12,849 bases of DNA, taken from JBIOUF01 sp044866695 (GTDB lineage: Bacteria; Actinomycetota; Actinomycetes; Propionibacteriales; Nocardioidaceae). Shown here one piece after another: positions 1-6,554 of the stretch. Under the pieces are notes generated by a model. It saw only the letters and a list, made by a program, of their open reading frames with translations. It was not told the DNA's origin and did no database searches. Each line of letters begins with the position of its first letter. Within the stretch, counting starts at the first letter, position 1. The position numbers were made by a program, and so were the translations under genes. The DNA lies in the NCBI GenBank assembly GCA_044866695.1, contig JBIOUF010000109.1, positions 1 to 12,849 on the forward strand. The letters are read 5' to 3'.

Positions 1-36
1 CCCCCCCCGCGCCGGTGCGCTCCGCGCGCGCCCGGG

Positions 37-3000
37 TCAGTTGCGGTTCACGAAGTCGGGGGGCTGGGCACTGCCCAGGGCGACCAGGAGCGGGGGTGCC
101 TCGACGTCGCTCTCCTTCACCGACGGCATGGAGACGACGAGCTGGCGGATGCCGGGGCCGCGACCGGTGAGGATGACGACCGGGGCCGAGAAGGCGCCCT
201 CGTCGTCGGGGATGATCACCGGGGCGGCCACCTGGCCGGTGTCCCAGGTCAGCTTCACCGGCTTGCCGGGCAAGAAGTGCTCGCCGGAGACGAACACCAC
301 CCTGCCCTCGCGGGTGACCTCGGGTGAGAACTCAACCGACGGCGCCGCCGCCGCGCCGGTGGCCGGGAGGTCCTGGGTGTAGGGCAGCCCCTCGACGGTG
401 CCGACGACCTGGAGCAGGCCGGCCAGGTCCCCCAGGCCGGACGGGACGAACGTGGTCTCGAGCTCGCAGCTGGCCCCGGGCGCGAGCTCGGTGCAGGTCT
501 CGGGGTCCGGCTCGACCGCGAAGTCCTTCTCGCCGGTGGTCACCGCTGCGGCCAGGGTCATCGGCAGGCTGCCCAGGTTGGTCGCAGTCACCGTGATCGG
601 CTCGCTCTCCAGGCCGATGCCGGTCGTGGGGAAGTCCAGGGCGCCGGGCTCGACGGTGAACAGCAGGGGGACCGACTCGCCGGCCAGCCCGACGATCTCG
701 ACGGCCCCGGTCCAGGCGAACGAGTCGCTGGTGACCGTGACGGTGCCCTCCTGGTCTCCGCCGCTGGTCGGCGCGAAGGAGACCGTGACCAGGCAGGTCT
801 CGCCGCGGTGCAGCGAGAGGCCGTCGCAGCCGTCGGTCACCTGGAACGGGCCGGTCACCGCCGTCGTCACCGTGACCGGCCCCGGCCCGAGGTTCGTCAC
901 GGTCACGGTGCGGGGCGGACCGACGGTGTCGACCTGCTGGGTCGGGAACTCGATCGACCCCGGGCTGACGTCCGGCTCGGCGAACCGCGCGCGGGCGTAC
1001 ACCTGGGGGCTGAACGCGATCGCCTCGGGGACCAGCTCGGCGCTGGAGACGAACGCGACCACCGACCCGTCCCCGTTGGCCGCCGGCGCTCCGCTGAGAT
1101 GGTCGTCGACGGGTCCGCCGTCGACGGCCATGGAGACGATCTCGTTGGGACTGCCCGAGGCGGTCTCGACCTCGCCGAAGTCGGCGGCCAGCTCCCGCAC
1201 GTAGATGTCGGCGGAGCAGCATGCCTTGTCGTCGTCGAGGAGGTTGGTGGCGAAGGAGACGTACGCGACCGTGCCGCCGTCGCGGGACAGCGAGGGCGCG
1301 AAGCTGGCCGCCCCGGCGAAGGTGCCGTCCCGGGCCGCCGACGCGACCACCGTGCGCGCGAGGGCGAGGTCCCGCACCCGGACGTAGGTCACCTGGTCCG
1401 GGCCCAGGTCGTGGAAGGTGGTGAACGCCACCCTGGAGCCGTCCCCTGAGAGCGAGGGCTGCAGTGCGGCGTCGGGAAGACCGCCGGGACCGGGTCGGAG
1501 CCGCGACGCCAGCACGGTGGGTCCGCGGAGGAAGGTGCCGTCGCCGGTGCGGTCGGTGTCGTGCACGAGCACCTGCGTCCCGGCGTACCTCCCGTCGCGG
1601 GTGGAGGCGAACGCGACCTGCCGCCCGGTGAACGACAGCGACGGCGAGACGCCGTCCACGACGGTGCCCGCCTGGTCGATGCTGGCCACCGCGGGGTCCG
1701 GGCGGCCGGGGCCCCTGAACCGACCGATGCGCTCCGGGTCCCGTCGGACCACGACGACGTCGCGGGTGCCGGCCCCGAGCAGCCGGAACCGCCTGATCGG
1801 CGCGCCGCTGTCCTGGTCGACGAGGTTCACCGTGGCCGCGTAGCTCGAGACGGTCCCGGGCCGGAAGCTCACGTACGCCGTGCAGCTGTCGTAGTAGTCG
1901 AGCGGCTGACCGGGTTCGCAGGGCTGCTGGCCAGGAGGGCTGGACGGGTCCTCCTCGACATCGGGCTGCAGCAGCCGGAACGCGCAGCCCGCGCCCTGGA
2001 CCTGGATCTCCGCGTCCGGCCCGGCGCCTTCTCCTTGGGGGTCGTAGTTGGTGATCCGCTGGGCCAGCAGGACCGGCGCGTCGGTCGCACGCTGGCCGAA
2101 GCTGACGCTCTGGAAGGGTTTATATCTGTCAGATGCACTAAAAGGAAGGGACTCCGGCGTCGGGTGCGGCGGACACGCCGCCTGGCGTCGAGCCGTGAGG
2201 CCCCCGCCGCCCACGCGCGCGCCGCCCCCTCCGCCGCCTCCTCCGCCGTCGCCGCCTCCGCCGCCGCCCTCGCAGCCGCCCACCTGGTCGGCGCCGAGCC
2301 GGACCACGGTCCGCGACCGGGGGGTGGGCCCGTCGAAGGTCAGGGCGCCGAACGAGGTTCGGCACTGATCCTCGGGGCGGGACACCGAGACCCCTACCTC
2401 GCACTCGTCCGTGCCCGGCTGAAGAGTCGCCCCACGACAGCGGTTCGCCCCGGGCGGGGTGAAGACGGAGAAGGTGCCCTGCCCCGCCGTGACTCGCACC
2501 CGGTCGAAGCGAACCGGCCGGGTGCCCCCCGCCCGGACCGTGAGCACGCGGTACACCAGGTCGCTGCCGAGGTCCACCAGCGCCAGGCCGCGGTTGCCGT
2601 CGAGGTACTCCGCAGGGCCCTCGTCGTCCATGATCTCGGCGATGTCGGGAGAGACCACCGAGAGTCGAGCCTGGAACGCCAGGGTGCTTCCGTCGCCGGA
2701 GAGCACCGGCCCGCAGCGGCTCGCCGACGCGCTGTCCGGCTCCCGCGGCAGCGGGTCGGGGTCGCACTCGGGCACCCGCTGGTAGTGCAGGTCGCTCGCG
2801 ACGTCGGTGACCCGGCGGGTCGCGGGCCGGTCGCCGGAGAGGTCGGTGACGTACACGTCCGCGCCGTCGCCCTCGGATCCCGCAGAGCCGTCCCAGGCGT
2901 TCTGGAACGCGACCAGGCGACCGTCGTCGGACAGGCTGGGGACGGTGCTGTCGCCGCCGATGTCGACGGTCGGGCCCTCCCGGGTGTCGGTGGCCCGGAC

Positions 3001-3285
3001 CTCGATCGTCCGGCCGCCGCCCTCGCCGGGCTCGCCGGCATCGAAGGCGACCCGGCTCCCGTCGCCGGACACGGCCGGGTGGCCGGCGGTGGGGTCGTAC
3101 GGCGACGGTGAGCCGGAGCCGGAGACCAGGAAGGTGGTCCCGGCCGTCATCGAGGGGTCCTCGTCCGGCTCGGGGAGCGCGTCCGCGCCGGTGGTCAGCA
3201 GCGACGCGACGCAGAGCGCGCCGACCGCGACCGCGCCGAGGACCGCGCCGCGCCGACGCCCCGGGACCGGCACGGAGCCGATCAC
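37..3285 (-). CDS. Secreted PD40 beta-propeller / choice-of-anchor-D repeat protein, injection-system-associated
   Basis: Exported protein of 1082 residues. A Sec-type signal peptide is visible: a basic stretch RRR at 10-12, a hydrophobic core at about 13-34, and a likely cut after A-D-A near 36. The rest is repeats. PD40/TolB-like propeller motifs of the form S-x-D/G-G-x-x-V-A-F lie at about 70-205 and again at 546-747. Ig-like anchor-D/ASPM-SPD2-Hydin modules lie at about 255-330, 390-505, 772-868 and 873-975. A beta-rich C-terminal module spans about 980-1082. A Gly-rich linker at 339-362 splits the first half. The GTG start at 3285 is preceded by GAGGG at good spacing and keeps the signal peptide intact. 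No catalytic residues were recognised, so a binding or structural role at the cell surface is the best guess. The link to an injection system is inferred from the PAAR-like gene divergent from it. The frame is intact; the fold classes are fairly sure, the function is unknown. Confidence 0.85.
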   Translation of the reverse strand: MIGSVPVPGRRRGAVLGAVAVGALCVASLLTTGADALPEPDEDPSMTAGTTFLVSGSGSPSPYDPTAGHPAVSGDGSRVAFDAGEPGEGGGRTIEVRATDTREGPTVDIGGDSTVPSLSDDGRLVAFQNAWDGSAGSEGDGADVYVTDLSGDRPATRRVTDVASDLHYQRVPECDPDPLPREPDSASASRCGPVLSGDGSTLAFQARLSVVSPDIAEIMDDEGPAEYLDGNRGLALVDLGSDLVYRVLTVRAGGTRPVRFDRVRVTAGQGTFSVFTPPGANRCRGATLQPGTDECEVGVSVSRPEDQCRTSFGALTFDGPTPRSRTVVRLGADQVGGCEGGGGGGDGGGGGGGGGARVGGGGLTARRQAACPPHPTPESLPFSASDRYKPFQSVSFGQRATDAPVLLAQRITNYDPQGEGAGPDAEIQVQGAGCAFRLLQPDVEEDPSSPPGQQPCEPGQPLDYYDSCTAYVSFRPGTVSSYAATVNLVDQDSGAPIRRFRLLGAGTRDVVVVRRDPERIGRFRGPGRPDPAVASIDQAGTVVDGVSPSLSFTGRQVAFASTRDGRYAGTQVLVHDTDRTGDGTFLRGPTVLASRLRPGPGGLPDAALQPSLSGDGSRVAFTTFHDLGPDQVTYVRVRDLALARTVVASAARDGTFAGAASFAPSLSRDGGTVAYVSFATNLLDDDKACCSADIYVRELAADFGEVETASGSPNEIVSMAVDGGPVDDHLSGAPAANGDGSVVAFVSSAELVPEAIAFSPQVYARARFAEPDVSPGSIEFPTQQVDTVGPPRTVTVTNLGPGPVTVTTAVTGPFQVTDGCDGLSLHRGETCLVTVSFAPTSGGDQEGTVTVTSDSFAWTGAVEIVGLAGESVPLLFTVEPGALDFPTTGIGLESEPITVTATNLGSLPMTLAAAVTTGEKDFAVEPDPETCTELAPGASCELETTFVPSGLGDLAGLLQVVGTVEGLPYTQDLPATGAAAAPSVEFSPEVTREGRVVFVSGEHFLPGKPVKLTWDTGQVAAPVIIPDDEGAFSAPVVILTGRGPGIRQLVVSMPSVKESDVEAPPLLVALGSAQPPDFVNRN
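2110..2154 (-). other. AT-rich rare-codon cluster inside the propeller gene
   Basis: Codons 378-392 of the large secreted protein (E-S-L-P-F-S-A-S-D-R-Y-K-P-F-Q) include CTT, CCT, TTT, AGT, GCA, TCT, AGA, TAT and AAA, almost all ending in A or T. The core at 2119-2147 is about 69% A+T. The reading frame continues on both sides. The patch lies between the Gly-rich linker and the second Ig-like module, so a pause site at a domain boundary or a recently acquired segment are both possible. Confidence 0.8.
2198..2271 (-). repeat. Low-complexity (GGN)n tract encoding a poly-glycine linker
   Basis: This tract encodes residues 339-362 of the secreted protein, a run of Gly interrupted by one Asp and an A-R-V. 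On the plus strand it reads as CCG/CCT/CCC triplets. It is a simple-sequence repeat prone to length change in multiples of three, which would alter linker length without a frameshift; other length changes would break the gene. Its job is probably to separate two beta modules flexibly. Confidence 0.75.
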
Positions 3286-3288
3286 GCC

Positions 3289-3308
3289 GGCCGCCCTCGA
3301 GGGCGGCC
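3289..3308. promoter_or_regulatory. Perfect 20-bp palindrome over the ribosome-binding site of the propeller gene
   Basis: GGCCGCCCTCGAGGGCGGCC reads the same on both strands. It ends three bases before the GTG start codon (3285-3283) and contains the GAGGGCGG that would serve as the minus-strand ribosome-binding site. In the minus-strand mRNA it could fold as an 8-bp all-GC stem with a UCGA loop, hiding the binding site. As DNA it could be a repressor operator. Which applies cannot be told from sequence. Confidence 0.6.
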
Positions 3309-3397
3309 TCCCGGGCAGCGGGACCGGTCCGGACGGGCAGCGTCGCGAGGGGTCGGGTCGGCCCGTACGGCGGTGCCGGACCGGGTCGCCGGCGGCG

Positions 3398-3403
3398 TAC
3401 CGT
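3398..3403 (+). promoter_or_regulatory. Candidate -10 box for the PAAR-like gene
   Basis: TACCGT fits the actinobacterial TANNNT pattern and ends seven bases before the ATG at 3411. That places a transcription start at or within a base or two of the start codon, so the mRNA may be leaderless. No Shine-Dalgarno sequence is seen before 3411, which agrees. No good -35 box is present, so confidence is modest. Confidence 0.35.
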
Positions 3404-3410
3404 CGGGCCC

Positions 3411-3797
3411 ATGCCGGCCCCCCTGGTCACCGCGACCGCCTCGATGACCTGCTCGTTCGGCATGGCACCGGCGGTCCTCAACGTGCTGCCGGCCAAGCAG
3501 GTGCTGGTCGAGGGCAAGCCGGCGGCCACGATCAACGACAGCGCCGCCATGGCCAACGTCCCGCCGTTCGGGATGTGCTCCTCGCTGGCCAACCCCGCGG
3601 TGGCCTCGGCCACCACCGCCGCCCAGGGCGTGCTCACCCCGCAGCCGTGCACCCCTCAGCCCACCCCCTGGAAGCCCGGCGTGCCGCTGGTCACCGCGGG
3701 CGGCACGCCCCTGGTCAACGCCACGTGCACCGGTCAGTGCGCCTTCGGGGGCGTGATCACCTTCACCAACCCCGGTGCCACCCAGACCTTGGCGTGA
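3411..3797 (+). CDS. PAAR-like (DUF4280-type) spike-tip protein
   Basis: Protein of 128 residues with no signal peptide. PAAR-like proteins form the sharpened tip on the spike of contractile injection systems and can carry or dock effectors. Visible signs are the N-terminal pattern V-T-A-T-A-S-M-T-C14-S-F-G, the segment V-E-G-K-P-A-A-T-I-N-D, P-P-F-G-M-C56, a Pro/Cys-rich middle with C80 and a Trp at 87, then G-T-P-L-V-N-A-T-C106-T-G-Q-C110 followed by F-G-G-V-I-T-F. This matches the DUF4280 plan, and its length is normal for a stand-alone member. The ATG at 3411 was chosen because the family motif begins immediately after it; the longer open frame upstream has arginine-rich composition typical of noise. 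It diverges from the secreted propeller gene and converges, 11 bp apart, on the membrane protein gene. The family call is fairly sure; that it belongs to an injection system is inference from family knowledge. Confidence 0.85.
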   Translation: MPAPLVTATASMTCSFGMAPAVLNVLPAKQVLVEGKPAATINDSAAMANVPPFGMCSSLANPAVASATTAAQGVLTPQPCTPQPTPWKPGVPLVTAGGTPLVNATCTGQCAFGGVITFTNPGATQTLA

Positions 3798-3808
3798 CCC
3801 CACGGTCC

Positions 3809-5188
3809 TCACGCGTTCTTCCTGGCCGGCTTCGCCGCCGGCGGCTTCTTCTCCGGCGCCAGCACCTGACCGCTGAAGTAGATCGACGGCGTGCAGTCGC
3901 CGGTCTTGTTGGTGCAGCGCACCGACACCACGATGGGGTCGTCGACGGTGAACTTGGCCGGCTGGATGAAGTGGTAGTCCAGGTCGCGGAAGTTCTCCAG
4001 GCCGAACACCATGAGCACGTCGTCGCCACGCTGGACGCGCAGGGTGCCGGAGTCCCCGGCCGGGTTCTGCAGCACCAGGTCGCTGACCCACAGCACGCGC
4101 TTGCCCGTCGGCGCGACCGGATCGGAGTCCTCGAAGCCGGTGCGCGGGGCGACGCTCGTGGTCACCCGGAAGTCCCGGGCCTCCTGGGCGTCCATGGTGC
4201 CCGACGCCGGCGCACTGGGACCGCCCTGGTTCGTGGCCGAGCCGCCGGGCCCGATGGCGTCGTCGAGGCGCTCGTCGTTCTTGGTCGCGGTCTTCTCGGC
4301 GGCCTTGGACTTCTGGCTGGCCACCTCCGCGTTCTGCTCCGCCTTCTCGGACTGGTCCTGGGCCACCTCGGCCTGCTCGGACGCCTTCGTGATCGCCTGG
4401 GCCAGCTCCTTGGTCTGGTCCTCGGCGACCGCCTTGGCGGTCGACTCCACGGCCGGCCGGAACACCAGGAACCACAGCACGGCGAGGGCGATCCCGGCCG
4501 CCAACGCCAGGGCCAGCGCCTTGAAGAACCAGGACGGCAGCATCGACTGCTGGAGCATGGTCCCGGGCATGCGCACCTGGTCGGCACCGCTCGGGGTGGC
4601 CACCACCTCGAAGGGCAGGGTGGTGTTGGCACCGCGCCAGAACGTCCGCTTCGGCCGGGCCAGCACCTTGACGAACGTCGCCGTACCGGGCTCGAGGGTG
4701 AGGTTGACCGGCTCGATGCGGAAGGCCAGCTTGAGGTCGGGGTCGCTGGCGGCGACGGACACCAGCTCGGGGTGGTTGCCCAGGTTGTCCAGCGCGACCT
4801 GGTGCCGCCCGCTGCGACGCCCGGTGGAGGTGCGCGGGAGCATCTCGCCGACCACCTCAGAGAACGGCGCCACCTCGACGACGGCCTCCTGCACCGACGA
4901 CCCGGCGGTGTCCTCGCGCGACATCACGCGCAGCGCGTACGCGGCCGGTCCCTCGGGCACCCGGGACGAGCGGGGCGGCTGAAAGACGATCCGGGCGGTG
5001 GCCTCCTCGCCCGGCAGCAGGTTGATCGTGGCCGGCTCCACGTGCGCCCACGAGGCCGCCTCGCCGACCAGGTCGAGCTCGAGCTGGTCGACGATCGCGC
5101 CGGTGTTGCGGACCCGGACCTCGGTCGTCGCCTCGCCGCCGGGCTGGACCGGGACGGTCGGCCGGGACATGACGACGGCGACACCCAT
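3809..5188 (-). CDS. Membrane protein: N-terminal Ig-like (NEW3-type) domains, one TM helix, coiled coil, C-terminal beta domain
   Basis: Protein of 459 residues. Residues 10-110 and 115-200 read as two Ig-like beta-sandwich domains (motifs V-Q-P-G-G-E-A-T-T-E-V-R-V-R-N-T-G and N-L-L-P-G-E-E-A-T; L-D-N-L-G-N and L-E-P-G-T-A-T-F), the type often mis-named 'hydrolytic protein'. One hydrophobic helix lies at about 219-243, then an Ala/Glu/Lys/Gln-rich coiled coil at about 250-312, a Gly/Ser linker, and a beta-rich domain at about 338-445 with a C425...C432 pair. A basic tail K-P-A-R-K-N-A closes it. There is no signal peptide, so the N-terminal domains are probably cytoplasmic. The ATG at 5188 gives the longest form; ATG at 5170 (residue 7) is equally plausible, and neither has a clear Shine-Dalgarno. 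Beside a PAAR-like gene, a role anchoring or docking an injection particle at the membrane is an attractive inference, not proven. Confidence 0.85.
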   Translation of the reverse strand: MGVAVVMSRPTVPVQPGGEATTEVRVRNTGAIVDQLELDLVGEAASWAHVEPATINLLPGEEATARIVFQPPRSSRVPEGPAAYALRVMSREDTAGSSVQEAVVEVAPFSEVVGEMLPRTSTGRRSGRHQVALDNLGNHPELVSVAASDPDLKLAFRIEPVNLTLEPGTATFVKVLARPKRTFWRGANTTLPFEVVATPSGADQVRMPGTMLQQSMLPSWFFKALALALAAGIALAVLWFLVFRPAVESTAKAVAEDQTKELAQAITKASEQAEVAQDQSEKAEQNAEVASQKSKAAEKTATKNDERLDDAIGPGGSATNQGGPSAPASGTMDAQEARDFRVTTSVAPRTGFEDSDPVAPTGKRVLWVSDLVLQNPAGDSGTLRVQRGDDVLMVFGLENFRDLDYHFIQPAKFTVDDPIVVSVRCTNKTGDCTPSIYFSGQVLAPEKKPPAAKPARKNA

Positions 5189-5318
5189 GTCCGTCAGTGT
5201 CGTCGGGCGGCCAGCCGGTCACAGCGAACGGAGAGGAACAGCCGCGGGCCGAGCCGGATGCCCGTTCAGGCAGGCCGACCCCGGGACCAGCCCGTGGGTG
5301 GCGCGGCGTTTCGGACGG

Positions 5319-5337
5319 CCGCCTCCCGGGGAGGCGG
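5319..5337. repeat. 19-bp perfect inverted repeat
   Basis: CCGCCTCCC and GGGAGGCGG flank a single central G. As RNA it can form a stem of eight GC-rich pairs with a three-base loop. No T-run follows, so a standard terminator is unlikely; an operator or leader structure is more plausible. Confidence 0.6.
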
Positions 5338-5387
5338 AACGGGACGGCACAGACTCTGACCATGTGCCCGGTGGACGGCTTCGAGAC

Positions 5388-5433
5388 GCTCGCGAGCTCG
5401 CTTCTCGGCCCGGCGGGAGGCTCGCGAGCTCGC
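5388..5433. repeat. Two direct copies of a palindromic 14-mer (GCTCGCGAGCTCGC)
   Basis: Copies at 5388-5401 and 5420-5433 are identical. The first ten bases, GCTCGCGAGC, are self-complementary. The copies start 32 bp apart, about three helical turns, so two bound proteins would face the same side of the DNA. They lie 39-84 bp before the BrkB start, a usual place for a regulator-binding pair. Confidence 0.55.
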
Positions 5434-5434
5434 A

Positions 5435-5465
5435 CGTCGACCACCGTGGGAGTCGACGCAGGAGG
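5435..5465 (+). promoter_or_regulatory. Hairpin directly before a strong ribosome-binding site (BrkB-family gene)
   Basis: CGTCGAC (5435-5441) and GTCGACG (5452-5458) form a 7-bp stem, with a smaller CCAC/GTGG pairing possible at 5441-5449. One base later comes AGGAGG (5460-5465), six bases before the GTG at 5472. The Shine-Dalgarno match fixes the BrkB start. The hairpin leaves the site exposed, so it may protect or position the mRNA end rather than block translation. Confidence 0.6.
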
Positions 5466-5471
5466 CCCCTC

Positions 5472-6554
5472 GTGACCGCAGGCCCGGAGTCGCCCACGGA
5501 CCTCAGCGCCTCGTCCTGGAGGTACGTGCTGCGGCGTACGGCGCGCGAGTTCGGACGCGACCAGTGCACCGACCTCGCCGCGGGGCTCACCTACTACTCG
5601 GTGCTCTCCCTGTTCCCCGCCCTGATCGCGCTGCTCTCGCTCTACGGACTGGTCGCCGACCCCGACGAGGCCGTCGACGCGATGGTCGACGTGCTCACCG
5701 ACCTCGGCGCGGACGAGATGCTGGACGACCTCGAGCCGACGCTGGAGTCGCTGGCGACGGTCAGCGGCGCGGGGGTCGCGTTCGTCGTCGGCCTGGTCAT
5801 CGCGCTGTGGTCGGCGTCGGGGTACGTCGGGTCGTTCGGGCGTGCCCTCAACCGGATCTACGGGGTCACCGAGGGCCGACCGTTCTGGAAGCTCCGCCCG
5901 CTGATGCTGCTGGTCACGGTCGTCGTGGTGGTCCTGGTGGCGCTGGTGCTGCTCGCGCTGGTGCTGACCGGGCCGTTCGCCGCGGCGGTGGGCAACGCGC
6001 TCGGCATCGGGTCGACGGCGGTCACGGTGTGGAACTGGGCCAAGTGGCCGTTCGTGCTCCTCGCCGTGTCCCTGGTCGTGGCGATCCTCTACTACGCCAC
6101 CCCCAACGTGGCGCTGCCGAAGTTCCGGTGGCTCAGCGTGGGGGCCCTGCTCGCGGTGCTCGTGTGGGTGCTCGCCTCGGCGGGATTCGGCTTCTACGTC
6201 TCCAAGTTCGCCAGCTACAACAAGACCTACGGCGCTCTCGCCGGCGCCGTGGTCTTCCTGCTGTGGCTCTGGATCACCAACCTGGCCCTGCTCTTCGGGG
6301 CCGAGCTGGACGCAGAGCTCGAGCGGGGCCGGGAGCTGGAGGCCGGGCTCGCCGCGGAGGACGCCGTCCAGCTGCCGCCGCGGGACTCTCGCAACGTCGA
6401 CAAGCGGCAGCGCCAGCGCCAGGACGACGTGGACCGGGCCCGCGCCCTGCGGGTGACCCGGGGACGGACCGCCGACCTGCACCCCGAGGAGCAGCCCGTC
6501 CGGCCGCCGCCGGAGGAGGACCAGACAGCCCCGACAGGAAGGCAACCGCCGTGA
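5472..6554 (+). CDS. YihY/virulence factor BrkB family membrane protein
   Basis: Integral membrane protein of 360 residues. Six hydrophobic segments can be placed at about 40-62, 96-118, 142-166, 190-212, 220-242 and 254-277. Family signatures are visible: D-L-A-A-G-L-T-Y-Y-S-V-L-S-L-F-P-A at 34-50, W-S-A-S-G-Y-V-G-S-F-G-R-A-L-N-R-I-Y at 113-130, Y-Y-A-T-P-N-V at 207-213, and the end of the core L-L-F-G-A-E-L-D-A-E at 273-282. The core has normal family length; an extra charged tail (283-360, Arg/Gln/Glu/Pro-rich) is probably cytoplasmic. The molecular role of the family is not settled; once called ribonuclease BN, it is now regarded as membrane protein of unknown or transport-like function. 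GTG at 5472 was chosen for the AGGAGG six bases upstream. Its stop overlaps the next gene's start (GTGA), so the two are translated together. Confidence 0.92.
   Translation: MTAGPESPTDLSASSWRYVLRRTAREFGRDQCTDLAAGLTYYSVLSLFPALIALLSLYGLVADPDEAVDAMVDVLTDLGADEMLDDLEPTLESLATVSGAGVAFVVGLVIALWSASGYVGSFGRALNRIYGVTEGRPFWKLRPLMLLVTVVVVVLVALVLLALVLTGPFAAAVGNALGIGSTAVTVWNWAKWPFVLLAVSLVVAILYYATPNVALPKFRWLSVGALLAVLVWVLASAGFGFYVSKFASYNKTYGALAGAVVFLLWLWITNLALLFGAELDAELERGRELEAGLAAEDAVQLPPRDSRNVDKRQRQRQDDVDRARALRVTRGRTADLHPEEQPVRPPPEEDQTAPTGRQPP

Larger units (their letters stand above)
5189..5471. other. 283-bp divergent intergenic region rich in inverted repeats
   Basis: This region separates the minus-strand membrane protein gene from the plus-strand BrkB-family gene. 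No coding region could be supported. It holds a perfect inverted repeat at 5319-5337, two copies of GCTCGCGAGCTCGC, and a hairpin next to the BrkB ribosome-binding site, each listed separately. No convincing -35/-10 pair was found in either direction. Confidence 0.7.

Noticed and set aside
2110..2154. Frameshift, assembly error or insertion-sequence scar in the propeller gene
   Set aside because: The frame is continuous and meaningful on both sides, and no target duplication or inverted ends were seen.
2198..2290. CRISPR-like or tandem-repeat array
   Set aside because: Only degenerate GC-rich triplets encoding glycine, with no spaced direct repeats.
3108..3410. N-terminal extension of the PAAR-like protein
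   Set aside because: The added residues are Arg/Pro-rich noise overlapping the divergent gene, and the family begins at the ATG at 3411.
2807..5359. Long plus-strand open frame covering the minus-strand genes and the PAAR-like gene
   Set aside because: It is a composition effect of GC-rich DNA: residues are mostly Arg, Gly, Ala and His with no domain, and it lies antisense to or out of frame with clear genes.
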